Below, piece after piece: positions 10,405 through 26,182 of a stretch of DNA of 64,000 nucleotides (position 1 is the stretch's first letter; each line of letters opens with the position of its first letter). The stretch is taken from NCBI GenBank assembly GCA_029339195.1, contig JAPTJF010000061.1:1-64000 (forward strand), in the 5' to 3' direction. The translations under genes were made by a program, and so were the position numbers. This DNA comes from Micractinium sp. NFX-FRZ (lineage: Eukaryota > Chlorophyta > Trebouxiophyceae > Chlorellales > Chlorellaceae). Under the pieces are notes generated by a model. That model made no database searches, was not told the DNA's origin, and saw nothing but the letters and a program-made list of their open reading frames with translations.

Positions 10405-11392
10405 CGGTGCCGATTGAACGCCAGCTAGCACAATGCGCGCGAAGGGCAAGAAGGGCTGTCCAGCCATCTGTACTGCCGGCTGCAGTACACTTGCATCACA
10501 GGCACAGGCAAGCCCAGGCAAACTTGTCGGATGCCTTCTTGTAACTTGCAAGAATTCATTGCGAATCCTCTCTCTGCATATGCACAAATATGCACAATGT
10601 AGCATCCACTGAAAAGCTCACAAAATGACGACACGGCTCCCAGACGCCCGTCGTCCGCAACCCTGTTGGAGCAACTCCCCCCGCTTGGGACAGGCACGGA
10701 GAACAACTTTGCGGCAGATTCGGCTCGGTATCTATATTGTGATTCAATTTGCCTGCGGTGCGCCGCCGCCACGATGGGCCGGCAGCGTCCATGTGCTCGA
10801 CCGGCATCTGGACACAATGTTCGAAGGGCGCATAACCACTGGATGGAACTACTGACCTTCAACGGTGCAGCTGCCCCGCTGCCCCTCTGCTGTTGCGGGG
10901 ACTGGTGGTGTGCGGTCGAGCGCCCTTCCTCCCTCGGGCGGGGCCGCCGAGAGTTGTGGCAGGTGCTGCAGGCGAGGACAGGCAGCACCTACAACCAACG
11001 TGTGCTGCAGCCAACTGTGACCATCGGGCATGGTGTCGTGAGTTCAACTCTGGCGAGTGCTGTGCACTTTAACGGTGTTGATTGGGGCTGCCCTGCCATG
11101 CCCCGGGGGGGGGGGGGCGCTCACGCTGGGTGCGACATCAGGGCACACGGCCGACTGATGGTGACTTGCGCTGGCAGCACGGCGTTCTGCTGCGCTGCAG
11201 GTGTGTTTGCCAGATTGGGGCGGTGCGCCTGCTTAGAGCTCCAGGCCAATGCAGGGCGGATAGAGTGGTATTGCGCCTGGTCGCTGAATGTCGTGTGTTG
11301 CATTCCGCCTCTGCCAGCGGTACACCGATGTACCTGCTCCCTACCTCAGGCGCCAGGGCCGCCGATCGCATTCCCCGTTCGAATTCCGCGCA
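10405..11392. other. Divergent intergenic region, PGP1 / AAGAB-like
   Basis: Promoter-bearing region of about 1 kb between start codons on opposite strands. A/T-richer patches occur near 10555-10600 and 10720-10745. A G10-type run lies near 11105-11116. No clear TATA box, RNA gene or conserved ORF was recognised. Confidence 0.5.
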
Positions 11393-12921
11393 ATGAGCGA
11401 CACCACCGAAGCGCCAGGGCGTATCCTGCTCGTGGGCGCCGACCCGGCTGCCGCCCACGAGCTTCTGGGTGCGATCAGGCAGCAACCTGCGCCACAGCAG
11501 CCTCCCGCCACGTACCCGTGGCGCTTGGACACCAAATACTACACAGCCGATGTGCAGTTTGACGTGCGGCACCTGGACCAGTGCGGCGAGCTGCAGCTAG
11601 GGGACGGCGCCTACGAGGCGGTGCTGATGGTGTTTGACGCCGCCGGGCGCGCCGGCTTCGAGAGCCTGCAGGCCTGGTGGGAGGCCGCTGGCGGCGGCGA
11701 CGCTGACCTGGGCGTCCGCCTCGCAGTGGCCACCCGCCTGCCGCCTGGCGCCAGGCCCGACTGGCTAGCGGCAGCAGAAGAGTGGTGCGCTGAGCAGCTG
11801 GTAGAGTATGTGGAGACGGAGCAGCCAGCCCTGCCAGCAGCGGCGGCGGCAGAAGGGCAGCAGCAGGCAGCAGCAGGTGCGGCGGGATCGGCAGCGGGTC
11901 CGGGAGCAGCGGCAGCAGCGGCGGGCCTGAGCAGCAGGTTGGAGGAGGCTGCAGGAGTGCACCGCATCTGTGAGGCGCTGCAGGCGCACATGTGGCCAGG
12001 CATGCAGCTGAAGCCCAGCCCGCGGCAAAGCACAGCAGCAGCAGCAGCAGCACAGGGAGCAGAGGCTGAGGAGGAGCCCGCTGAGGACGCTGTGCCGGCA
12101 GCCGCAGCACCCAACGGCCTGCAAGCAGCCCCTGCTGCCAACGGCATCAGCAGCACCGCCGCAGCTGGCTCTGCAGCAGCGGCTGGAGCAGCCGGTGCAG
12201 CAGGAGGAGCAGCAGGGCAAGAGTTTAGCTTTGCAGACTACCTGCATGCTCCGCCAGGCGCGGCAGCAGCGGCAGCAGGCGGCGCGCTGGGGGCGACCAC
12301 AGGGGCAGCAGCAGCGGGGGAGGATGCAGGCGAGGTGGAGCAGCTGGAGCGGCTGTTTGCGCAGGTGTCAAGTGAGCGGGGCGGGGTGGGGGGCAGATGT
12401 GGGCTGGACACCTGGGAGAGCGCGGGAGTCGGCGGTGGAGGAAGGAGCGCGGTCGTGCCAATACAGGCCTCCACCCCAGCGATGCTCAGGCCTTGTGGGC
12501 CAGGCTGCACTGAAAGGAGTAGGCAGCCTGCAGGTCCCTCCGCGTGAGAGGGGCGGGCATGCCGCTGCTTGCAAGCATGCCGAACGCCCAGCTTCCAGGC
12601 CTGCCAGCGCCACCTCACTTCCTGTTCCCGTGACCCTGCTGCGTGCGCTGCCTGCAGGTCATCAGGAGCAGCTGGCACAAATGCCGAGCAATCAGCAGCA
12701 CGAAGCGCTTCTCTTTCCGACGATCCTGCGTGACTTTCGCCACTTTCCCACGCGTACCACCCCCATCAAACCGCTCCGCTGCAGGCCACCGGGAGCAGAT
12801 GGCGCAGATGCCGGATGCGCAGCGGCGCGATGCGGCTGCCGCCATGGTGATGCAGCTGATGGCGGCCATGGGCCTGGATGAGGAAGAGGAGGAGGAGGAG
12901 GAGGGAGAGGAGCAGCGGTAG
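11393..12921 (+). CDS. Alpha- and gamma-adaptin-binding protein p34 (AAGAB)-like
   Basis: Family known to chaperone clathrin adaptor assembly in the cytosol. Two exons, 11393-12371 and 12785-12921; 371 aa. The N-terminal ~150 residues resemble a Rab-like G domain: RILLVGADPAAAHELLGAI at the P-loop position, then YYTADVQFDV and AVLMVFDAAGRAGFESLQAW. No GKS/T P-loop is present, as expected for this pseudoGTPase group. An Ala/Gln-rich linker follows. The C-terminus EQLERLFAQVSSHREQMAQM plus a DAAAAMVMQLMAAMGL helix matches the conserved p34 tail and ends in an acidic run. An extra, diverged copy of the last exon sits in the intron (12658-12710). Assignment rests on both ends matching the family, so it is fairly firm. 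Confidence 0.75.
12658..12710 (+). other. Duplicated, diverged copy of the AAGAB-like terminal exon
   Basis: Preceded by its own CTGCAG acceptor and in the same phase as the true last exon. It reads SHQEQLAQMPSNQQHEAL against SHREQMAQMPDAQRRDAA. If used, the frame stays open to a stop near 12881 with a non-conserved tail, so it is probably a relic or a minor alternative exon. Confidence 0.6.
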
Positions 12922-13758
12922 TGTGGGATGATTCCCCTTTGCACGTAGCGCAGCAGTAAGGCGCTCAAGGGGCTTCAAAGCCTGCCTTGTCAGCCGTCGC
13001 TCGACTGTTGTAATCCACACGCAGCGCTCGAGCCTGGCCTGTGCTCATGCGCAAAAGATTGGCAGTGTCATGCTGTCCCAGCGAAATATATGTACTCTGA
13101 GTTCGCATGCAGTGTAACACGCGCCTAGCCCTTTCCGTGGCTCAGCGGCTGGTCAGTTGTTGTGAAAAGTTACAAAACACCAAGCCAGTGTGGTGTTGGG
13201 GAGGCACCGCCAGGGTGCGTGCATGAGTTCGGGGACTGTGGAGGTGCGCGCATGGCTTGGCGCGCACAGCGGCAGGGGCAGGGGCCCTGGAGGCAAGAAC
13301 ACGGGCAGGGAAACACAGGGGGCGAGCGTGGCGGGTACACTTGACAAAAGAAGGACGTGAACAACAATGGGGAGGAGGCGGGCGCTGTTGCCGGCCCCCA
13401 AGTGGGGTGGGCAAGCACGTGAGATGCTTGAGAGAAGGGGCAACAGGCATGTGGATAACAAAAGGCAGCTGAGGGAGGGAGAGAGGCAGCGCACCACACA
13501 GGCACGAGGCGCCAGGACAGACAGTAGGTACGTTCTAAACACACATGCACGGCACTGTTGCTGCGCTTCACTTGCACTGCACTGTGCCGTGCCATTGACA
13601 GCGAGCAGCCGCGCCGGCTGCACGCATGCAGCGCGCCTGCTGCACACACCGGCATCTGCGGCCCCCATTTCCCCGGCGGGCGGGCTGCTGGCTGCGGACA
13701 CGCGCCCGTGTCACGCTGTCCCTCACGCGGCGCCGCCCCGCGACATGCTGTTGCTTCT
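12922..13758. other. Intergenic region between convergent genes
   Basis: 3' UTRs of the AAGAB-like gene (+) and the TOM1-like gene (-). A TTACA at 13170-13174 is TGTAA on the minus strand and could serve the TOM1-like gene. No other gene seen. Confidence 0.55.
13009..13013 (+). terminator. TGTAA polyadenylation signal, AAGAB-like gene
   Basis: TGTAA 88 nt after the stop codon; a second TGTAA follows at 13113. Confidence 0.6.
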
Positions 13759-16524
13759 TCACTGCGCCGGGATTTGCTGGTACCCCTGCGCCTGGCGCTT
13801 GGGGGGCAGCTTGCGCAGGATGTAGAGGACCAGGGCCGAGGGGATGATCTCCGCCCCGCTGTAGTACACCTGCACAGGCGCAGCCCAGCGCAGCACGGCT
13901 TTGTGAACGAGCGTTTAGAGTGTAGAGGATGCCCTCTGACTTGCTGCAGTACTGCCATTCAGCGTGGTGCAGCATAGAGTCAGTACAGAAGACAAACTGC
14001 CCGGCACGAGCAGGCGGGCGGGGCATAGGTCACAGGCAGCAGCTGCCGCCCCTGCTGGCCCCCGAGCCTGCCCCTGCAGCCCACCCTGCCCGCTCCTAGG
14101 CCCGGGTAAAGTACAGATCTCTCGCATCAATGCACAAAGCACACCAGCGTACCAGGTTGAGCAGCGGGTGTCCCATGACGTCCAGGTCAGCATCCTCGAA
14201 ATCAAAGGCGGACCAAGCCACAATGATGCTCCTGCAAGGGAACGCGGGCAGGGGCAGGAGGCAGCGGAGGTGACGCGAGGAAACGGCATGTGTGAGCCCA
14301 GGCGGCGAGCCTGGCACCAGCCAGGCAGACCACCTGCTGCATGCGCTCTTTTTCCCGGATAATGAACGCGCATGGGGTGCATGCCATACCCATCTGAAGT
14401 CACATGGATGCAACCAGCCCCACCCCCGCGCCACAGCTTCCAACACCCATTGCCCGCCCTGACATTGGCCCACGAGGAAGCAGGTGGCGCAGATGGCATG
14501 CGACCAGCTCCGCCACCTCCCGCAGCAGCCCCCAACAATAACATCAAACCAGCATGCACCCACACAGGCCGGGGCGCACCTGAAGAGGAAGCAGGTGGCG
14601 CAGATGGACGTGACCAGCCCCACCTCCCGCAGCTTCTTGCGCCGCCCGCGCGACTCGATGGGGAAGCGCCGCAGCATGAGCCAGAGGCGGCCGCCGTAGA
14701 GCAGGAAGGCAAAGGCTGCAGCCGCCGACACAAAGGCCAGGAAGCAGCCCGACAGCTCCTTGCCCAGCTGGCTCTCGCCCCCCGGGCTAAGCGAGCAGTA
14801 CACCCACAGGCTGGCCTGCAGGGGGGGCGGGGAAGTGACAGCAGCGTGAGGGGACGGGGGGCTGCCGCTGCGGGCTGGGCACCAGCAGGGGCGAGTTTGC
14901 TGCCTTGCCAAGCAGCGGAGTCAGCTTGCGCTGCAAACAGACACAGCGCCAAGTGTGCGAAACCCTTGCCCGGCATCTGCAGCGCTGCCCTGCCCCGCCC
15001 TTCTCTTCCTCCGCTCCGCCAGTGCCACCCTCACTTGTGTCTGCGCCTGGCAACAATAGCAGACAGGTGGTGCAATGCCGGGACGCCCCGAGCACCCACG
15101 TGCCCACACAACGCTCGCCCACCACCGCAGTCCGTGCAGCAGCTGCTGACCTGGATGGCGTACACCCCCAGGTTCATGACCACAAAGGCGGGGCGCAGGG
15201 AGCCGGTGGGCAGGGAGCGGGCCTGATAGTAGATCTCCGCCCAGAACAGCACCAGCAGCGTGTAGGTGGAGAAGAAGAGCAGGCCTGGGGGGACGGGAGG
15301 GAAATGCAGGCATGCAGGTGGGTACACGGCGGGAGCAGGAGACGGTGTATGGGTGTAGAAGGATCGCAAAGCATGGGCGCAGCACCAGCAGCGCTTTGTT
15401 GGCGAAGTATGGCCGGTGAGAAGGTAGACAGCGAAGTGACGGAACGAAGGCAGGCAGGTGTGACCAGCACCATAGCAAAGTGCAGGCGGTGAGGAAGGGC
15501 AGGCCTGGTGTGAGGAGATGATGAGGCAGCACCTGCGGACCGCTGCATCGATCAGCCTGGCAGGCACGCCTGCAGGCCCGCCTGCATGCGCCACCTTTGC
15601 ACTCTCCATACCACGCCCCAACACCCGCGCCAGCCTACAAGCAGCCCCTCCGCCCGCCCTCGTCACCCGCTCACCCGGCAGGTCGAGCAGTATGGCCTGC
15701 ACTAGCGTGTACGGCAGCTCCTGGACCTCGGAGCGGAAGGCAAACACGCCCGATCGCAGGCCGCAGACCAGGAAGTTGAGCAGGTGGAACACCTTTTGTG
15801 TGGTCCAGCCGTACTCGGGGACGCGCAGCTGGATGCGGATGATTTGCACCTGCCAGCGGGGGAGCGGTGAGACCCGAGGGATCATCAGCACAACAACACA
15901 GCACCGAGCAGAGCAGGGCACAGCACCCACACGCGGTTTGGGTGGGGCAAATCAGCTGAGGGATGATAGAGAAGCAACTGCAGAGAGTGTAGCTGTCGGG
16001 TGTCGCAGCAGGGCGGCCAGGGGCGGGGAATGCGCGCACCACGGCATGAACAGGCACGACGATGCATGATGCGCGGCACTGCCGGCCCCAAATGCATTCT
16101 CACCAGCGCCACAATGGCCAGCGCGCCGTATGCTACCGCCAGCCCATCGAATGCACCCTTCTGCCAGGCTGGGCTGCTGTCGATCTGCCTCCACCTGCAC
16201 ACAGCAGCCAGGTAGGGGCGGGGCTTAGCAGCCGTCCAAGCGGCACCGGTATGGCTGACCGCTGCCGCCTGCCCACCCTGGGCACGGGAGACGCGCCCGC
16301 CGGATGGCGAGTCCGGATGGGCTGCGGGTCATGTGCTGCGCATTCGAGCAGCCCGAAAGCAGCGCTCAGTTCGCTAGGTGTTGGCCCCTGCCTGCCCGCG
16401 CCCTGCGCCCCCCTACGCGGCTTGGAAGGTGCCCAGTGCATAGCCCTGCTCACCAGTCGGGCAGGTCGATAGCCAGGCGCTCGGCCGCCTCGCCGAGCAG
16501 GGGCCCAAAGGCCAGGCGCGCCAT
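13759..16524 (-). CDS. THH1/TOM1/TOM3 domain seven-helix membrane protein
   Basis: Tonoplast/endomembrane GPCR-like family, known in plants as the host factor that tobamoviruses exploit; its algal role is unknown. Exons: 16524-16454, 16194-16104, 15849-15675, 15284-15151, 14815-14580, 14231-14153, 13869-13759; 298 aa with all phases closing. Diagnostic blocks include IRIQLRVPEYGWTTQKVFHL, LLFFSTYTLLVLFWAEIYYQ followed by ARSLPTGSLR, FLLYGGRLWLMLRRFPIESR followed by GRRKKL, SAFDFEDADLDVMGHPLLNL and IIPSALVLYILRKLPPKR. Length is typical of the family. The first 24 residues are short and hydrophilic; longer upstream reading frames have no family support. The junction of exon 5 is echoed in the next intron (see findings). 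Confidence 0.93.
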
Positions 16525-16971
16525 CGGTGCTCTCTGTGCCCACCAGGCGCTGTGAAACTGCTGCTTGGAAATGTCAGGAAATGGTAGGCGGCTAATGGGC
16601 TGCGCAGCGCCCCGCTCCCGAACCGGCCGGGGCGTGAAGCGAGTATTCAAAGCCTGACGGCGCTTGGGCCTCAAAACCCAACTTTGGATACTTTGCCAAC
16701 GCTTGGATCGGATGTGCGGGCGGGGGGCGCAACCCCAAGAGGCGGAGCTTCCCACCTGACGGTGCGCCAGCAGAGCGGGCGTCGGACCGCCGCTAGCCTG
16801 ACTGCGAGACCCCTCCAGCTCCCTCTCGACCCGATGGTTTATCAATCTTGTAAGGAGTTACACCCATGACAGGAAGGAAGTCAGATCCCCAGGGATCTGG
16901 ATCTGGGCTGGAGCGCCGCTTGCCAGCGATGCAAGTATTGCAGTGCCATCCGCAGCGCCACTGCCCGCGCT
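16525..16971. other. Intergenic region between two minus-strand genes
   Basis: Upstream region of the TOM1-like gene and 3' region of the VOC gene. TTACA at 16858-16862 is a minus-strand TGTAA, about 110 nt after the VOC stop codon. No gene seen. Confidence 0.5.
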
Positions 16972-17801
16972 TCACTCGCCTCCGCTGCCACCCGCCTCCA
17001 TCAGCGAAATCATGACGCCGTCAGGAGCTCGCAGAGCCGCCACCTGCAGGGTGCAGAGAGGCGCAGCACAGCCAGGTGTCAGCAGCAGAGCGGGGGCCGG
17101 AACGCACACGCAGGCAGGCACATCAAGCAGATGATGCCGGGCGTCTCCTCTAGCCTCCATCCTGCTCCCATATCAAGGGTCAGCACCCACTCGCCGACAA
17201 GCCCCACACTGCCACACTGCCCTCTTAGACCTGCCAAGCCTTACATGCAACGCCCTCCACACACGCCCCAGCTCACCTTGCCGTGCGGGCTGTGCTGTAT
17301 CGCCCCATCCATTGTGGCCCCACGTTCTAGGCACCGCATCAGGGTGGACTGCAGGTCATCCACATCAAATGCCAGCATGGGGGAATAGCCAGTGCTGCAG
17401 TAGGCCTCCCTGCAGCAGGCAACACCAGCGAGGTGGCAGCGCGGCGGCAGCAGGGCGCGATTCTCAGGTGTCGGCTGCGGCAGCATGCATGTATGGCGCC
17501 AGGAGATGCAGCAGGGAGATGCGGGCAAGCATGCTGTCATGGTTGCACAAGCACTTGGCTGCTTGCCAAGCACCATTTCACACTCCCAGTCAACGGCTCC
17601 GCTGCAGGGTGGACGCCCGCAGCAGGCCGCGCTGCCTGTTCACCCGTCGGCAGCCTTGAGCGCGAGTGTCGCTGATCCTGCCTGCAGCTCCGCCCACCGC
17701 TCCGTCACCACTTTCACCGGCAGCCCTACGCCGCCTTCGCCATAGAAGCACACCGCCTTTTGTAGGTCCCGCTGCAGCAGCAGCACGTAGCGCAGGCTCA
17801 T
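16972..17801 (-). CDS. VOC-superfamily (glyoxalase/bleomycin-resistance fold) protein
   Basis: Exons 17801-17644, 17409-17277, 17043-16972; 120 aa, one complete VOC domain. Blocks seen: MSLRYVLLLQRDLQKAVCFY (first beta strand and helix), LPVKVVTERWAELQAGSATL, MLAFDVDDLQSTLMRCLERG and VAALRAPDGVMISLMEAG, matching the paired beta-alpha-beta-beta-beta modules. Canonical metal ligands cannot be assigned by eye. Substrate unknown. The ATG at 17801 is used because the frame extends upstream only to a stop at about 17919 and offers no other ATG; an upstream transit-peptide exon cannot be excluded. Confidence 0.75.
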
Positions 17802-18244
17802 GGGCCACTGCCCTGCCTGGGCTGCCTGGGCTGTGCAGGCAGCGGCGGGGTGCTTGAACCGCTGCCGCCACCCCGGCGCTGCCTGCTCCGCAAAGCCCTC
17901 CGCCTTAGCCGCGATCAATCAACGGTCGCCCACTCTTGCTTGTGCGAATGGCAGGGGTAGCAGCACAGCAAGGAGAGCTAGTTTTGCAAACTTGTAGGGT
18001 TGCGACGAAGTGTTGCGCAGACACGGTGTGTATTGAAACGGTGTGAACGATGTCGTAGCCAGGTTGAATAATAATTTGAAGCTGAGGGAGACATCTGCAT
18101 GCGGCGGCGGCGGCGGCGCTGCTGCGCCTGCTGGGGCGGCCTCGCCCTCACGACTTGCTGAGCTTCGCCTCTGTGATGGGGTATTTACAAGGGGGATCCA
18201 TGTACAACAGGCAATACAAGTTCAGACCGCTCTTGAGCCCGACC
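17802..18244. other. Intergenic region between two minus-strand genes
   Basis: A minus-strand TGTAA (TTACA at 18185-18189) lies about 55 nt after the stop codon of the upstream unknown gene. A GGC repeat lies near 18103-18118. No gene seen. Confidence 0.5.
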
Positions 18245-18977
18245 CTACGGCTCCCTCTTCCGCCGCTGCTGCTGCTGCTGCTCCTGCTTTGCTTCCGACG
18301 CCGGCGGCGGCTGCCGCTGGGCGCTGTTGAGGAACGCAGTGAGCTCAGACTCTGGTGGCGGGCTGCACAGCACAGGGGGCAAACATTGGTTAGTGGAAGA
18401 CACGGGTGTAGCGGTGTGAGTCCCAAGCCAGGTGATTTTGCAACGTGCACAGCTCTGCCTAGCACCCCACAGGAGGTGCCCCAATGTACCCGAGCATACA
18501 GACACAATGGCCGCCTCACCTGCGCATCCACTCGTCCTGCTCCGCATCCAGCACATCTAGCCACGTTTCATCGTCGCCCTCCTCCCGCCCCAGCTGTATC
18601 TGCTCCACAGACATGCCCGTCTCTCGCAGCTGCAGGCACGCAGAGCAAGGCGAGGCGGCGCGAAAGGTTGGGCAACTGTAGCAGCGGCATGCAGCATATC
18701 GGGGCTCCCAGATGCCCCTGCGACCTGAGCTGCCTACTTACAGCATTTCCCAGCAACCATCCTCACGCACCGCTGCTAGCAGGGCCTCCTGCGGCGACAG
18801 CAGCTCCTCGCCGCCGCCGCCGCCAGGTTGCCGCCCGCTGTTCGAGCGGGCGGTGGTGCTGCAGAGTCGCTGCGCCTGGCTTCGACCCTGCAGCGCAGCC
18901 CGTTTTGATGCACTCCTCCAATTGCTTGTGCAGCAGGGCTGTGGAGCGCGCAGGCAAGGAAGGAGGGTTGTCTGCAT
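18245..18977 (-). CDS. Hypothetical acidic protein, 144 aa
   Basis: Family not recognised. Exons 18977-18771, 18629-18520, 18362-18245, with phases closing. The first donor (GCG|GTGCGT) is chosen because it joins LLSPQEALLAA to LRETGMSVEQIQLG in frame; the stronger-looking GTAAGT at 18741 would give a stop. The middle is acidic and looks globular (GREEGDDETWLDVLDAEQDE). The C-terminus is Pro/Gln/Arg-rich (QQQQQRRKREP) and probably disordered. The N-terminal ~50 residues are Cys/Ser/Arg-rich and weakly supported; the true start may be in another exon. Divergent from NVL, with start codons 209 bp apart. Confidence 0.5.
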
Positions 18978-19186
18978 GTTGGCGGTGGGGTTGTCAATGA
19001 GCAATCAGGTGGGCGAATTTGGCACGAAATTCACAACCGTCGAGAGCTGCGGGGAACCCCTCAAGGAGTGGCAAAGGGCGGCTGGAGGCACAGCATACGC
19101 AGCAGCTGCACTGGTTCTTCTCTTGAGGCTTCCTGTGCACTGCATAAGCCTTGCAACACGACCATGCTTTGCTCGCACGTGCCAAA
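18978..19186. promoter_or_regulatory. Candidate bidirectional promoter (unknown gene / NVL)
   Basis: Only about 209 bp separates the two divergent start codons. No TATA box seen. Confidence 0.45.
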
Positions 19187-25558
<6,372 letters not shown>

Positions 25559-26182
25559 TTTGGTCAGTTCGCATTGGGCCGTAAGTCAACTGACGACAGC
25601 AAGGGGTGGGTGAGGCGCGCCCCCACTGTCAGCTTACAGCTGGCATCATTTGCAGGCTCCGCTCTACCTGCTCCTGTGACTGTCACTTATTACGCCCACC
25701 CAGTTTTCGTGTCTTGTTCTGGTTGAACATGGCAATCACCCTTTAACAAAGCACTTATGAAAGGGTGCCTCCGTCTAGAAACTTGCAATGCTTTTGGGGC
25801 GCCTGCACGTGCAATGCGACAGGTGGCCGGGTTGACAGGTACCACTTTGAAAACGGGCCTCTGTTCAGGCATCAGGCAATTGATTCAAAACCTTATGTAC
25901 TTGAAGGGAAGCTGCAGTGCCTTGGCTATGGTGCTGTTGCAATTCTAGGGCGTCTTGTTGCCTGTCCTGTCTGCAAACTGAGTTGCCGCAGGGCGCCGCT
26001 GCCGCTGCCACTGTGCTGGCGTCCGTGGCGGTCCCCGTTGTATGAGGCTGAGACACCCCCCTGGTCGCAGGCGGGCGCAGCGGGCAGTGAGGCGGCTTTA
26101 GGACCAGCATCTCTACATGTCAGCTCAAATCGAGCGCAAGATGAGGAGCCCTAGCTCAAGCCCGCTAGGGTGAGCGGTGTGT
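25559..26182. other. Intergenic region, NVL 3' / wall protein A promoter
   Basis: No gene or RNA recognised. The A/T-richer stretch at 25675-25790 may be the NVL 3' end; no TGTAA was found in it. Confidence 0.5.

Noticed and set aside
13759..16524. Viral origin of the TOM1-like gene
   Set aside because: The family is a cellular membrane protein that tobamoviruses recruit; introns and codon use are those of the host.
18738..18743. GTAAGT donor (minus strand) in the small acidic gene
   Set aside because: Strong consensus, but joining it to the next exon gives a stop after about 24 codons; the GTGCGT donor at 18770 keeps the conserved-looking frame.
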